A program made the position numbers and the translations under genes. Source: Mesorhizobium sp. (GTDB lineage: Bacteria; Pseudomonadota; Alphaproteobacteria; Rhizobiales; Rhizobiaceae). Taken from it: a DNA stretch of 64,000 nt. Where the stretch lies: assembly GCA_004963905.1 (NCBI GenBank), contig SUGL01000004.1, forward strand, positions 124,001 through 188,000, written 5' to 3'. The notes below the pieces were generated by a model, which saw only the letters and a list, made by a program, of their open reading frames with translations, was not told the origin of the DNA and ran no database searches. Of this stretch, positions 7,687-15,915 are shown piece after piece; position 1 is the stretch's first letter, and every line of letters begins with the position of its first letter.

Positions 7687-8568
7687 ATGAACTGGGATGA
7701 TGTGCGCATTTTCCTCGCCGTGGCCCGCGCCGGGCAGATCCTCGGCGCGGCAAAACGCGTGGAGCTCAACCATGCCACCGTCTCGCGTCGCATCGCGGCG
7801 CTGGAGGAGGCGCTGCGCACGAAACTCTTCCGCCGCCTGACCACCGGTAGCGAGCTGACGCCTGCCGGCGAACGCTTCCTCGACATTGCCGAGCGCATGG
7901 AGAGCGACATGATCGCCGCCCGTTCGACCATCGCCGGCGAGGGCGACGACGTGTCCGGCACGGTGCGCATCGGCGCCCCCGACGGTTTCGGCGTCGCTTT
8001 CCTCGCCAAGCGCCTGGGCGAGATCACAGCCTTGCACCGCGAGCTCACCATCCAGCTGGTGCCGGTGCCGCGTTCCTTCTCGCTGTCGCGGCGCGAGGCC
8101 GACATCGCCATAACCGTCGAGCGGCCGACCGAGGGACGATTGGTGGCGGGAAAGCTGGTCGACTACACTCTCGGCCTGTTCGCCTCCCGCGCCTATGCCG
8201 AGGCGAACGGCCTGCCGAGGACGGCCGCCGATCTCGGCCGGCACACGCTGATCGGCTACGTGCCCGACCTCATCGTCAGCCCGTCGCTCGACTACGCCGC
8301 CGAGTTCAGCCCGGACTGGCGCTCGAGCTTCGCCATCTCCTCGGCGCTCGGCCAGGCGGAAGCGGTGCGCTCGGGCGCCGGCATCGGCATCCTGCATACT
8401 TTCGTCGCCCGCTCGATGCCCGAGCTGATGCCGGTCGACATCGTCGCGCCCATCCGCCGCGCCTACTGGCTGGTCTATCATGAATCGGTGAGGCCGCTGC
8501 GCCGCGTCCAGCTCGTCGCCAATTTCATCACCAAGGCCGTGGAGCGGGAAAAGGGGTTGTTCGTCTAA
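7687..8568 (+). CDS. LysR-family transcriptional regulator
   Basis: 293 residues from ATG 7687. The N-terminal winged helix-turn-helix spans about residues 1-60 (MNWDDVRIFLAVARAGQILG...HATVSRRIAALEEAL). A LysR effector-binding domain follows, including VSGTVRIGAPDGFG and a late GAGIGILHTF. It is divergent from mmsA and separated from it by a T-N11-A dyad and repeat R2, so it most likely controls mmsA. Frame extensions upstream run into the repeat and were rejected. The inducer cannot be read from the sequence. Confidence 0.88.
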   Translation: MNWDDVRIFLAVARAGQILGAAKRVELNHATVSRRIAALEEALRTKLFRRLTTGSELTPAGERFLDIAERMESDMIAARSTIAGEGDDVSGTVRIGAPDGFGVAFLAKRLGEITALHRELTIQLVPVPRSFSLSRREADIAITVERPTEGRLVAGKLVDYTLGLFASRAYAEANGLPRTAADLGRHTLIGYVPDLIVSPSLDYAAEFSPDWRSSFAISSALGQAEAVRSGAGIGILHTFVARSMPELMPVDIVAPIRRAYWLVYHESVRPLRRVQLVANFITKAVEREKGLFV

Positions 8569-8572
8569 TGCC

Positions 8573-8596
8573 CCCAAAAGCGAGACGCGCTTTGGG
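8573..8596. terminator. Stem-loop between convergent genes
   Basis: CCCAAAAGCG (8573-8582) can pair with CGCTTTGGG (8588-8596). It lies between the stops of lysR (8568) and the convergent secreted-protein gene (8605). There is no clear T run, so this is a weak terminator candidate. Confidence 0.4.
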
Positions 8597-8604
8597 TCCA
8601 CCCT

Positions 8605-9180
8605 TCAAGGCGCATCGAGGACGAACGAGTTCACGACCTTCTCGGCCTCATCGTCGAGCGGCGACCATATCCGGGCGGTCTCCTCGGCGCTGGAGGTCAT
8701 AAGTCCGCAGGTGACGAAGCCGTAGTGGCCGTCGCGTATCGAAATCGCGATCCTGGCATGCCCGTAGAAGCCGGCATCGCCGTCGCTGAGCCGGAAATCC
8801 ATGTCGGCCATCCGCACTGGATAGCCGTCCGGAAACCGCGCCAGCCTGTCGTTGCTGAAACTGGCCGAACCGAAAGCCGAGCCGACCATTGCCTGCCAGC
8901 TCTCCAGCGACCAGTCCTTCTCGATGAAGGCCCTGAAATCGGACGGATTGTCCGGGGCGGCAGGGTCGTAGGGATTCTCCGACACCCTGCAGGTCAGGCC
9001 CTTTTCGCCGGATTTGACCTTGAGCCGTATGGAATCGCTGGACGGGGCTTCGCTCGTCCATTCCTCAGGATAGGTGAGCGAGAAACCATGCTCGTTGTCG
9101 TGAACCGTCTTGTCCGCGGCAAGCGCTGCCGAGGCGCAGCCCAGAAATCCGCTCGCTGCAATCAAAAGAAATGGCCGCAT
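8605..9180 (-). CDS. Secreted protein of unknown function
   Basis: 191 residues from ATG 9180, with GGGGGACG about 6 nt upstream. The N-terminus MRPFLLIAASGFLGCASAALA is a signal peptide, possibly lipoprotein-like because of the LGCAS stretch, although the site is not a clean lipobox. The mature part starts ADKTVHDNEHGFSLTYPEEW and contains SEKGL-type strands with C residues in TCRVSE and TCGLM. HGFSLTYPEEW resembles the openings of PsbP-like/DUF1795-type periplasmic proteins, but I cannot name the family securely. It is convergent with the LysR gene. The dadA 3'-end duplicate begins about 90 bp upstream. Confidence 0.75.
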   Translation of the reverse strand: MRPFLLIAASGFLGCASAALAADKTVHDNEHGFSLTYPEEWTSEAPSSDSIRLKVKSGEKGLTCRVSENPYDPAAPDNPSDFRAFIEKDWSLESWQAMVGSAFGSASFSNDRLARFPDGYPVRMADMDFRLSDGDAGFYGHARIAISIRDGHYGFVTCGLMTSSAEETARIWSPLDDEAEKVVNSFVLDAP

Positions 9181-9272
9181 CAAACGTCCCCCGCCACAGC
9201 CGACGATAGCACAACCCGCGCTTCGACACCTTAAAGCGCGACGCCAGAGCCCTTTTTCGCCGCGACGCGTAT

Positions 9273-9321
9273 GCCTTGACGTACCGATCCGGGCTGAGGT
9301 CGAGCGCGTTGATCTCCGGCA
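9273..9321. repeat. Copy 1 of a 49-bp duplication of the dadA 3' end
   Basis: This segment matches 10051-10099 at 47 of 49 positions. On the minus strand it encodes [16 protein letters not shown], the last residues of DadA. Here the frame continues past the A codon instead of stopping. Together with the copy inside dadA it brackets the toxin-antitoxin pair as direct repeats 778 bp apart. Confidence 0.9.
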
Positions 9322-9333
9322 AGCCTTCTCCAA

Positions 9334-9375
9334 TTGACAAAACGATGCAAATTTGTAATACGGTGTATTACAAAT
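9334..9375 (+). promoter_or_regulatory. Promoter and autoregulatory operator of the toxin-antitoxin operon
   Basis: TTGACA at 9334-9339 and TAATAC at 9356-9361, 16 nt apart, form a near-consensus sigma-70 promoter. A perfect palindrome with 11-bp arms (ATTTGTAATAC, 3-nt spacer GGT) spans 9351-9375 and overlaps the -10 box. The ATG of the antitoxin is 11 nt downstream. This is the usual layout for autorepression by a ribbon-helix-helix antitoxin. Confidence 0.8.
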
Positions 9376-9386
9376 GGAGAAGTAGG

Positions 9387-9647
9387 ATGGCTAAACCAAA
9401 CCTTTCCGACCCGATTACGATGCGCTTGCCGGAGGATGTCCTGGCCGCAATTGAGCAGATTGCTGAAACCTGTGAAAGATCGCGCAGTTGGGTCATGGTC
9501 AGGGCGTTGAAGTTATACCTCGCAGGCGAAGGGGCCGACATCCTCGCGGTCAGGAAAGGCCGGGAGCAGGTGGCCGACGGCGATGTCCATGACATGGATG
9601 AAGTTCTCGGAGAGATCCACGAAATCGTCAACCGCAAGGTCGCTTGA
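9387..9647 (+). CDS. Ribbon-helix-helix antitoxin (CopG/ParD type)
   Basis: 86 residues from ATG 9387. The first part (LSDPITMRLPEDVLAAIEQIAETCERSRSWVMVRALKLYL) is a classic ribbon-helix-helix DNA-binding fold: the beta strand DPITMRL followed by two helices. The acidic C-terminal tail (ADGDVHDMDEVLGEIHEIV) should wrap the toxin. Its stop TGA overlaps the toxin ATG by one base, so the two are translationally coupled. A perfect palindrome over the promoter fits autoregulation. Frame extension to 9276 runs through the dadA-duplicate repeat and was rejected. Confidence 0.88.
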   Translation: MAKPNLSDPITMRLPEDVLAAIEQIAETCERSRSWVMVRALKLYLAGEGADILAVRKGREQVADGDVHDMDEVLGEIHEIVNRKVA

Positions 9648-9991
9648 TGAAGGTGCGGTTGTCGGGGGACGCCCGCGCCTATCTTCGGCGGGAAGCCGCA
9701 TATCTTCAGAAGTACAGCCAGAAAGCAGCTAAGGCATTCATCGACAGGATGGCTGAGGCCCGCAAGAATCTGGCTCGGTTTCCAGAGATGGGTAAAACAT
9801 TCGATCGCCTGCCGATCCCTGGCTCCCATCGATTGGTAGTTGGAGACTATCTTCTCGATTATGATCTAACCGATGACGAAGTGGTGATCCTTTCAATACG
9901 CCACTGTCAACAGCAACCGCTCACTCCGGAAATCGAGGACGATTTCGATTACGAGGCGGGTGCCGCGAAGCCACCCGACCCTAAGCCGTAA
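9647..9991 (+). CDS. RelE/ParE-family toxin
   Basis: 114 residues from ATG 9647, overlapping the antitoxin stop. The product has the ParE-like pattern: SGDARAYLRREAAYLQKYSQKAAKAFIDRM (two helices), FPEMGKTFDRLPIPGSHRLVVGDYLLDYDL, and a final strand VVILSIRHCQQQPL, where ParE/RelE proteins carry I-R-H. The acidic tail DDFDYEAG is longer than usual. ParE members poison gyrase and RelE members cleave mRNA; the sequence does not decide which. The pair sits between two direct copies of the dadA 3' end, a sign of recent insertion. Confidence 0.85.
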   Translation: MKVRLSGDARAYLRREAAYLQKYSQKAAKAFIDRMAEARKNLARFPEMGKTFDRLPIPGSHRLVVGDYLLDYDLTDDEVVILSIRHCQQQPLTPEIEDDFDYEAGAAKPPDPKP

Positions 9992-10046
9992 GTGGGCTTC
10001 GCCCAGGCACCATATCGACTTCTGGCCGCGACAATCAGAGACTAAT

Positions 10047-11306
10047 TTAAGCCTTGACGTATCGGTCCGGGCTGAGGTCGAGCGCGTTGATCTCCGGCAC
10101 CCGGTTGGACATGATGTCGGACAGCACTTTGGCCGAGCCGCAGGCCATGGTCCAGCCCAGCGTGCCGTGACCGGTGTTGAGATAGAGGTTGGATAGCTCG
10201 CTCTGCCCGACCAGCGGCGGCCCGTCGGGCGTCATCGGCCGCAAGCCGCACCAGAAGGTCGCCGCCTTGAGGTCGCCGCTGCCCGGAAACAGATCGCCGA
10301 CGGAATGCTCCAACGTGCGACGGCGCGATTCATGCAGGCGCAGGTCGAAGCCCGAGATCTCCGCGGTGCCGCCAACACGGATGCGGTCGCCGAGCCTGGT
10401 GATCGCCACCTTGTAGGTCTCGTCCATCACGGTCGATACCGGCGCCGCTTCCGCATTCGTGATCGGCACCGTGATGGAATAGCCCTTGACCGGATAGACC
10501 GGGATCGGCCGCTTCATCTTGCGCATGAAAGGTGCCGAATAGCTGCCCAGGGCCATCACATAGGCGTCCGCCTGGCGCCAGCCCTTGTCGGTGCTGATGC
10601 TTGCAACGCGGTTGCGGTTCCTGATGACGCGCTTGATCGTCGTGCCGTAGTCGAAAGTGACGCCGCGCGCGACACAGAGCTCGGCCAGCTTCTCGGTGAA
10701 CATCCTGCAATCGCCGGTCTCGTCGCCCGGCAATCTCAGCCCGCCGACGAATTTTTCCCGCACACTGGCCAGCCCCGGCTCCGCCGCGATGCAGCCGTCC
10801 CGGTCTAGGATCTCGTAGGGCACGCCATATTTCTTCAGCACCTCGACGTCGCCGCCGGTGCCGTCGAGCTGCTTCTGCTTGCGGAACAGCTGCAGCGTGC
10901 CCTTGGACCGCTCGTCATAGGTGATGCCGGTGGCGGCGCGCAGCGCCTTCAGCGTATCGCGGCTGTATTCGGCGACCGGCACCATGCGCGATTTGTTGAG
11001 CGCATAACGCTCGGCCGTGCAGTTGCGCAGCATCTTGAGGAGCCACGTCCACATATGCGGATCGAAGGCGGGGCGGACCACCAGCGGGCCGTATTTCATC
11101 AAGAGCCATTTGACCGCTTTCACCGGGATGCCGGGTCCGGCCCAAGGCGAGGCATAGCCGGGCGACACTTCGCCGGCATTGGCGAAGCTGGTTTCCAGCG
11201 CGGGCCCCTGCTGCCGGTCTATCACCGTGACTTCGTGGCCGGCCTCCGCAAGGAAGTAGGCGGTGGTGACCCCGATCACGCCACCGCCCATCACCAGGAC
11301 TTTCAT
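10047..11306 (-). CDS. dadA: D-amino-acid dehydrogenase, small (FAD) subunit type
   Basis: 419 residues from ATG 11306 (GGGAG upstream). The FAD-binding motif MGGGVIG lies at residues 6-12, and the C-terminal motif [22 protein letters not shown] is typical of DadA. It oxidises D-alanine and other D-amino acids to 2-oxo acids, passing electrons to the respiratory chain at the inner membrane. alr lies 1.3 kb upstream on the same strand, which suggests L-alanine catabolism through D-alanine. The last 16 codons are duplicated at 9273-9321 beyond the toxin-antitoxin pair, so the 3' end was either regenerated or brought in by that insertion. The reading frame is intact and of normal length. Confidence 0.93.
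   Translation of the reverse strand: MKVLVMGGGVIGVTTAYFLAEAGHEVTVIDRQQGPALETSFANAGEVSPGYASPWAGPGIPVKAVKWLLMKYGPLVVRPAFDPHMWTWLLKMLRNCTAERYALNKSRMVPVAEYSRDTLKALRAATGITYDERSKGTLQLFRKQKQLDGTGGDVEVLKKYGVPYEILDRDGCIAAEPGLASVREKFVGGLRLPGDETGDCRMFTEKLAELCVARGVTFDYGTTIKRVIRNRNRVASISTDKGWRQADAYVMALGSYSAPFMRKMKRPIPVYPVKGYSITVPITNAEAAPVSTVMDETYKVAITRLGDRIRVGGTAEISGFDLRLHESRRRTLEHSVGDLFPGSGDLKAATFWCGLRPMTPDGPPLVGQSELSNLYLNTGHGTLGWTMACGSAKVLSDIMSNRVPEINALDLSPDRYVKA
10051..10099. repeat. Copy 2 of the 49-bp dadA 3'-end duplication, inside dadA
   Basis: This is the functional 3' end of dadA ([16 protein letters not shown] plus stop just outside) and differs from 9273-9321 at two positions. Both copies have the same orientation. 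Confidence 0.9.
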
Positions 11307-11327
11307 TCTATGCTCCCTCAAAGCCGA

Positions 11328-11858
11328 TCATGCCGCCGAAGGGCCCGGATCGTCGCCTTCTGTCTGCCGGATTTTGCCGGCCTCGCCAAGGGGCCAATGA
11401 TCGGCTGCGGCGCTGTAAACCAGCCTGAGGCCGTGGCGTCGCTGTCCGGCAGCCCGAGCCGCCCGACGCGCGGCTTCCGGCTGGTAGGCCACATCCTCCA
11501 GAAGGATGCGCTGGCCGCTGCCGTCGGGGCGCTCGGCCAGCACCGACTGCCCTGCCCTGATGCCAAGCAGGCAGAGGCCGCGCCATGTGCCGACCGGCAG
11601 GCCGGATCCGACAGGAGCGGAGGTGTCGCCCCACATCAGGGTCCGCGTCTCGGCCTGTCCGTCGCCGACGCGGAAGATCACCCGGCTGTTCAGCGTGGCG
11701 ATGTCGGGCTCGACCGTGCCGACAGGGACGACGCTGCTCTCGGCGAGCTTGCGTTCGATGATCGGCACGAGGGCGTCGGCAAAGGCGCGCCGGCGCATCA
11801 GCATCGTTTCGAGAACCGCGAGATCCTTCGTCGTGAGACGATAAATGATCCCGTTCAT
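11328..11858 (-). CDS. GreA/GreB C-terminal-domain protein, Rnk-like (downstream copy)
   Basis: 176 residues. The central part, SSVVPVGTVEPDIATLNSRV through RTLMWGDTSAPVGSGLPVGTWRGLCLLGIRAGQSV, matches the FKBP-like C-terminal domain shared by GreA/B and Rnk, including the closing G-x-A-L/CLLG-x-RxG motif. An N-terminal helical hairpin is short, as in Rnk, so transcript cleavage is unlikely. The C-terminal ~60 residues (Arg-rich, AARRAARAAGQRRHG) are an extra tail not expected in Rnk. Its ATG at 11858 overlaps the upstream stop by 4 bases (ATGA). The stop is 21 bp before dadA, so the genes are probably co-transcribed. Function inferred: RNA polymerase secondary-channel modulator. Confidence 0.75.
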   Translation of the reverse strand: MNGIIYRLTTKDLAVLETMLMRRRAFADALVPIIERKLAESSVVPVGTVEPDIATLNSRVIFRVGDGQAETRTLMWGDTSAPVGSGLPVGTWRGLCLLGIRAGQSVLAERPDGSGQRILLEDVAYQPEAARRAARAAGQRRHGLRLVYSAAADHWPLGEAGKIRQTEGDDPGPSAA

Positions 11859-12274
11859 GGCGCTCTCCGCGACGGGGATTGCTCGACGGCATGGATGGTC
11901 GCCGAAAGCACCCGGCCGTCGCGGCTTCGCCAGGACACCGTCCGGCCGGCGCGGACGCCGATCAGCGCCGTTCCGAGCGGCGTCAGAACCGAGATGCGTT
12001 TTTCGGCGATGTCGGCCTCGGCGGGATAGACCAGTGTGACCCGCTGGACGCTCCTTTCGCCGTCATGAAGCGTTACAGTCGTGCCCATCCGCACGACATC
12101 GGCAGGCATCGCGGATTCTGCGGCGATCCGGGCGCGGTCCATCTCGGCGAGCAGGTCCTCGGCCATCTCGGGCGTCCGCTCGAGAAAGGTTCTGGCAAGG
12201 CCGCTCAGCCGGTCGTGGTCCGCGTCGCTGACGAGGATCTGGTTTCGGGGACGCGATTGGGTTGTTGCATTCAT
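11855..12274 (-). CDS. Rnk-like nucleoside diphosphate kinase regulator / GreA-C-domain protein (upstream copy)
   Basis: 139 residues, normal Rnk length. The N-terminal DADHDRLSGLARTFLERTPEMAEDLLAEMDRA is the short helical part. It is followed by MGTTVTLHDGERSVQRVTLVYPAEADIAEKRISVLTPLGTALIGVRAGRTVSW, the GreA/Rnk FKBP-like domain ending in the family motif LTPLGTALIGVRAG. It overlaps the next Rnk-like gene by 4 bases. Rnk proteins bind RNA polymerase and affect nucleoside-diphosphate kinase and alginate levels in gamma-proteobacteria; the role here is not known. Confidence 0.82.
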   Translation of the reverse strand: MNATTQSRPRNQILVSDADHDRLSGLARTFLERTPEMAEDLLAEMDRARIAAESAMPADVVRMGTTVTLHDGERSVQRVTLVYPAEADIAEKRISVLTPLGTALIGVRAGRTVSWRSRDGRVLSATIHAVEQSPSRRAP

Positions 12275-12624
12275 GGCAAAACATCCTGGGTTGGCGCATC
12301 GACGACCGATGCGCGCTGCCGCCGGCTCCCGGTCTTGCCCGGGAACAAAGGCGGCGAACGAGAGCCTGCAGCCGCGAAAGGCTGACTGGCCCGATGACGA
12401 TGTCAGGAATTCAAATGCCCCGGCTGCGCGGCCGCAAAGGCGGCCACACCGGAGCTACGCTCCCGCGATGGGGCAAACCCTGAAAAAGGTTCTGCTATGG
12501 GCGAGGTTGCTCATGACCCGACCCTTGCCGAGATACACCGGCTTGTCAAGCAAGCCGCCGATTTCACGAGCAATTCCAGGAAAGTACGCAGCGGCTTTCG
12601 GTCCGAATTGAAAAAAACTGATGA
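12275..12624. other. 350-bp gap without a supported gene
   Basis: Between the Rnk-like start and the alr stop. Apart from a degenerate copy of a dispersed repeat (12568-12610), I see no gene; short ORFs here lack Rhizobiales-like coding character or ribosome sites. It must hold the promoter for the Rnk-dadA unit. Confidence 0.5.
12568..12610. repeat. Degenerate copy of dispersed repeat family C
   Basis: GAGCAATTCCAGGAAAGTAC, GCAGCGGCTTTC and CCGAATTG occur in the same order as in the fuller copy at 51909-52001. The order and spacing indicate a decayed relative. Confidence 0.55.
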
Positions 12625-13767
12625 TTAGACGCCGACATAGCGGCGGTGAAAGCGCGCCCCCAGGCTGGTCAGCACCTCGTAGCCGATGGTGCCAGCATGC
12701 GCGGCCGCGTCGTCGACGCTTTGCGACGGGCCGATGAGCTCGACGAGGTCGCCCTCGCCCAGCCTGCCGGCCGGAAGCGCCGAAATGTCGAGGATGATCG
12801 AATCCATCGATACCCGCCCGACGAAAGGCAGCCGCACGCCCTCGAACCAGGCGGCCGAAGCGGCGCGCCGGTGCCAGCCGTCGGCATAGCCGAGCGAGAT
12901 CGTCGCCAGGCTGAGCGGTCCGCGCGCATGATGGGTGTGGCCGTAGCCGATGCCGGCGCCGTCTTCGACGCTGCGCGTCTGCGCCACCTTCGCCCGCAGC
13001 CGCACCACCGGCAGCATCGGGTTGGCCTCGCCCGGCGTCGGGTTGATGCCGTAGAGCGCGGCGCCCGGACGGGCGAGATCGTAGTGGTAGGGCGCCCCGA
13101 GGAAAATGCCGGACGAGTTGGCAAGCGAGGCAGGGGCCGTGGGCAACATCCCGCGCAGCCGTTCGAACGCCAGCCGTTGTGCCTCATTGGCGGGATTGCG
13201 CGGCTCGTCGGCGCAGGCGAGATGGCTGATCACGAACCGGATGTCGATGCCGTCGAAAGCGTCCTTCGCGAGGGCTTCGACTTCGGCCGGCGGCATGCCG
13301 AGCCGCGACATGCCGCTGTCGACCTGGATCGCGGCCGCCAGCTTTCGACCGGCGGCACGCGCCGCTTCGCGCCACGCCTTCAACTGAGCGACGCTGTTGA
13401 CGACGGGATGAAGTCCGGCCGCGAGAGCTTCCGGTTCCGAGCCCGGCGGCAGGCCGTTGAGGACGAAGATGTCATGTTCCGGCCCGAGCGCCTCGCGCAA
13501 CCCAATGCCTTCGCCGAGCAGCGCGACGAAGAAGATGTCGCAGCCTTCCTTCATCAGCGCTAACGCCACCTGCGCGGCGCCGAGACCATAACCGTCGGCC
13601 TTGAGCACACCGGCGCAGCGCACGCCCGCCAGCCGCGCCTTGAGCCGCCGGTAGTTCTCGCGGATGGCGCCGAGATCGATGGTCAGGATCGCGCCGGCGG
13701 CTGCCTCGCTCACCGTCGAACTGCCGGTGGCGGTTGTTTGCAGCAAAGGCGCTTTGGTGTCGCTCAT
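12625..13767 (-). CDS. alr: Alanine racemase
   Basis: 380 residues from ATG 13767; an in-frame TTG at 13788 is an alternative. K56 in VLKADGYGLG is the PLP lysine, and GIGYGHTH contains the second catalytic tyrosine. The C-terminal beta domain includes GRVSMDSIILD. It interconverts L- and D-alanine for peptidoglycan, or for catabolism with DadA. Same-strand placement upstream of the Rnk pair and dadA suggests a DadX-like catabolic role, although the 350-bp gap argues against one simple operon. Repeat R3 begins 66 bp upstream of the start. Confidence 0.92.
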   Translation of the reverse strand: MSDTKAPLLQTTATGSSTVSEAAAGAILTIDLGAIRENYRRLKARLAGVRCAGVLKADGYGLGAAQVALALMKEGCDIFFVALLGEGIGLREALGPEHDIFVLNGLPPGSEPEALAAGLHPVVNSVAQLKAWREAARAAGRKLAAAIQVDSGMSRLGMPPAEVEALAKDAFDGIDIRFVISHLACADEPRNPANEAQRLAFERLRGMLPTAPASLANSSGIFLGAPYHYDLARPGAALYGINPTPGEANPMLPVVRLRAKVAQTRSVEDGAGIGYGHTHHARGPLSLATISLGYADGWHRRAASAAWFEGVRLPFVGRVSMDSIILDISALPAGRLGEGDLVELIGPSQSVDDAAAHAGTIGYEVLTSLGARFHRRYVGV

Positions 13768-13832
13768 CGAAGCAATCGCTTTGGACAAAGACGGGTTACA
13801 CTTGTTGCAGAGACGCGCGCTTTTCGACGCCA

Positions 13833-14014
13833 GCGCTGCCCCTCACCTGCCTGCCGGCATCCTCTCCCCGTATAGTGACGGGGAGAGGGGCGCTCTCGTC
13901 GCCGGTTTCGCCAATCGCCGGCGTTGCAAGAACGGCGCCGAGGCTGCGGCCAGCCCCCTTCTCCCCGTCACTATACGGGGAGAAGTGCCCGGCAGGGCGA
14001 TGAGGGGCGGCGCC
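13833..14014. repeat. RIME-like palindromic repeat R3
   Basis: Inverted arms around 13833-13890 and 13957-14014 contain TCTCCCCGTATAGTGACGGG and its complement plus CTGCCGG/CCGGCAG and GCCCCTCA/TGAGGGGC blocks. The loop holds TTTCGCCAATCGCCGGCGTTG, shared with R5. It fills much of the ~390-bp space between alr and rppH; nothing else is recognised there. Confidence 0.88.
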
Positions 14015-14157
14015 GACGCTCCGCTAAAGTAGGCTTGCAGCGCGTCGTCCATGTTTGCTTCTTGGCTGCGGCGCATTTGCATCAACAAAGCATGATCTCG
14101 ACTACGGCGCCAACCTCTTCGCTAACCGAACTTCGTTGGAAGCACGCCTGCCAACGT

Positions 14158-14676
14158 CTAGCGGACTAGATGCTGGAAAGCCCCCACCACCTGCTCGTAG
14201 ACCTCGCGCTTGAACGGCACGATCAAATCGGGCAGATCCTGCATCGGCAGCCATGACCATTGATCGAATTCGGCCTTGTGGCCACCCGGGGGCGGGTTGA
14301 TCTGGATCTCGCTCTCGTCGCCCTCGAAGCGGTAGGCGAACCATTTCTGCGTCTGGCCGCGGTAGCGCCCCTTGAAGGCGACGCCGACCAGATGCGGCGG
14401 CAGGTCGTAATTGATCCAGTGCGGCGCCTCGGCCAGCAGCGACACGCTGCGCATGCCGGTTTCCTCGTGGAGCTCCCGCTCCGCCGCGTTGAGCGGCTCC
14501 TCGCCCTCGTCGATGCCGCCCTGCGGCATCTGCCAGAGTTTCGTCGTGCCGGAGAATTCGCTGTCCGGCTCCGCGATGCGGTGCCCGACCCAGACGAGCC
14601 CGGCGCGGTTGAGGATCATCAGTCCGACGCAGGGACGATAGGGCAACGTGTCGGGATCGATCATCTTCTTGGACAT
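14158..14676 (-). CDS. rppH: RNA pyrophosphohydrolase (Nudix)
   Basis: 172 residues. The Nudix box is complete at residues 53-75 ([23 protein letters not shown], written here only as a landmark), with REL and EE at metal-binding positions. It opens [23 protein letters not shown] and ends with a W-x-W segment ([21 protein letters not shown]), both typical of RppH/IalA. It removes pyrophosphate from 5'-triphosphate RNA or hydrolyses diadenosine polyphosphates. In rhizobia it follows ctpA and the divergent polysaccharide deacetylase gene, as here, 33 bp downstream of that gene. Confidence 0.93.
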   Translation of the reverse strand: MSKKMIDPDTLPYRPCVGLMILNRAGLVWVGHRIAEPDSEFSGTTKLWQMPQGGIDEGEEPLNAAERELHEETGMRSVSLLAEAPHWINYDLPPHLVGVAFKGRYRGQTQKWFAYRFEGDESEIQINPPPGGHKAEFDQWSWLPMQDLPDLIVPFKREVYEQVVGAFQHLVR

Positions 14677-14709
14677 TTCCGGGTTCCGGCATCGGCGGGA
14701 ACCCGATGA

Positions 14710-15915
14710 CTAGCCTTTTTGCGGATCGATGGCCACGGCCGATATCGGCACGATCTCGATGCCGCGCTTCTTCGCCTCGGCGACCCACGACGTCACGGTG
14801 TCGACGGTGATATCGAAGGCCGAGCCGATGCCGACGGCGCTGCCTTTTGCCCGCGCGGTCGCCTCGAGGCTGTCCAGCTTCTTGAGGATCTCGCCGCGGT
14901 CCTGCACCGCGTCGATCGCCATGTCGCCGGCCACGAAAGGCACGCCGTCCTTGAGCGCAAGGTCGGGTGCAAGGCTCCGCGCCGACGAGCCGTCGTCGAC
15001 ATAGGCAAGGCCGCGCTTGCCGAGCTCGGCCATGAAGGCTCCCATCGCGTTTGCGTCGGCCGAAAACCGCGCGCCCATATAGTTCATGACGCCGGTGTAG
15101 TTGGTCGTCCTGGACAGCGCCCAGTGCAGGCTCTTCAGGTTCTCGTCCTGGCTCGCCGAGACCGTCAGCGTGTTGCGCCCCGGATTGACGTTTGGATAGT
15201 CGAATGGCTCGAGCGGTATCTGCATGACGATCTCATGTCCGCTCTGCCGCGCCGCCTTCATCCAGCGGTCGATGCTGTTGCCCTGCGGCGCGAAAGCCAG
15301 CGTCACCTCGGCCGGCAATTTGGCGATCGCCGCCTGCGTGCCGGTCTGCGAGACGGCGAGCCCGCCGATGACGATCGCCACGCGCGCGCCGCGCGCGCCG
15401 GACCACGGCCGCGCATAGACGTCGAACGGCCGCCTGCCGTCGGCGGAGCGGACAGGCAGCGGTCCGCTGTCGCTGGCCTCGATCAGCGCCCTGTCCGGGA
15501 TATGCGCGACCTTCAGATTCTGTCCGAGCGCCGAAGGATCGCGGATGACGATGCCCGCTTTGGGCGGGCCGTCGCCCTCTTCGGTCTGGACGTGGATGAT
15601 CTGCGGGCCACCGCTCTTCATCGGCGTGCTCGCGCCGGGTTTCGCCGTCGCCACCTCGGCCGGTGCCGGCGGCGGCGCCGGCGCCGGCGCCGGCGCGGGG
15701 GTTGGCGCCGCAGTCACCTTCGGCGTCGAAACGGCCATCTCGTCCGGCTTGCGGAAAGGTTTCTCACGCAATGCGATCGCACCGGAAATGCCGATCACTC
15801 CGAGGACGGCAACCGCCGCGCCGAGCATGCCGGCGCTGATGCGGCGCGAAGCAGGGCGCTGAGCCCGGAGCGTCTGTCCGAGCGGGCGTTCGATGTCCTT
15901 GCCGATGTCAGCCAA
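14710..15915 (-). CDS. Divergent polysaccharide deacetylase family protein (YibQ-like)
   Basis: 401 residues. One N-terminal membrane segment (ISAGMLGAAVAVLGVIGISGAIAL) is followed by a Pro/Ala-rich linker of (AP) repeats and a C-terminal domain starting RVAIVIGGLAVSQTGTQAAIAKLPAEVTLAFAPQ. That domain includes EIVMQIPLEPFDYPN and YMGARFSADANAM, the pattern of the divergent polysaccharide deacetylase (DUF610) family. It probably acts at the periplasmic face. Catalytic activity is unproven in this family. It sits between ctpA and rppH in the usual Rhizobiales order. The GC-rich AP repeat encodes the linker. Confidence 0.85.
   Translation of the reverse strand: MADIGKDIERPLGQTLRAQRPASRRISAGMLGAAVAVLGVIGISGAIALREKPFRKPDEMAVSTPKVTAAPTPAPAPAPAPPPAPAEVATAKPGASTPMKSGGPQIIHVQTEEGDGPPKAGIVIRDPSALGQNLKVAHIPDRALIEASDSGPLPVRSADGRRPFDVYARPWSGARGARVAIVIGGLAVSQTGTQAAIAKLPAEVTLAFAPQGNSIDRWMKAARQSGHEIVMQIPLEPFDYPNVNPGRNTLTVSASQDENLKSLHWALSRTTNYTGVMNYMGARFSADANAMGAFMAELGKRGLAYVDDGSSARSLAPDLALKDGVPFVAGDMAIDAVQDRGEILKKLDSLEATARAKGSAVGIGSAFDITVDTVTSWVAEAKKRGIEIVPISAVAIDPQKG

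Noticed and set aside
9065..9340. Minus-strand ORF reading [19 protein letters not shown] as a short gene
   Set aside because: It is the displaced dadA 3'-end copy read through into unrelated sequence, not a gene.
12081..12611. 176-codon plus-strand ORF across the Rnk-alr gap
   Set aside because: Mostly antisense to the Rnk-like gene; the remainder is repeat DNA.
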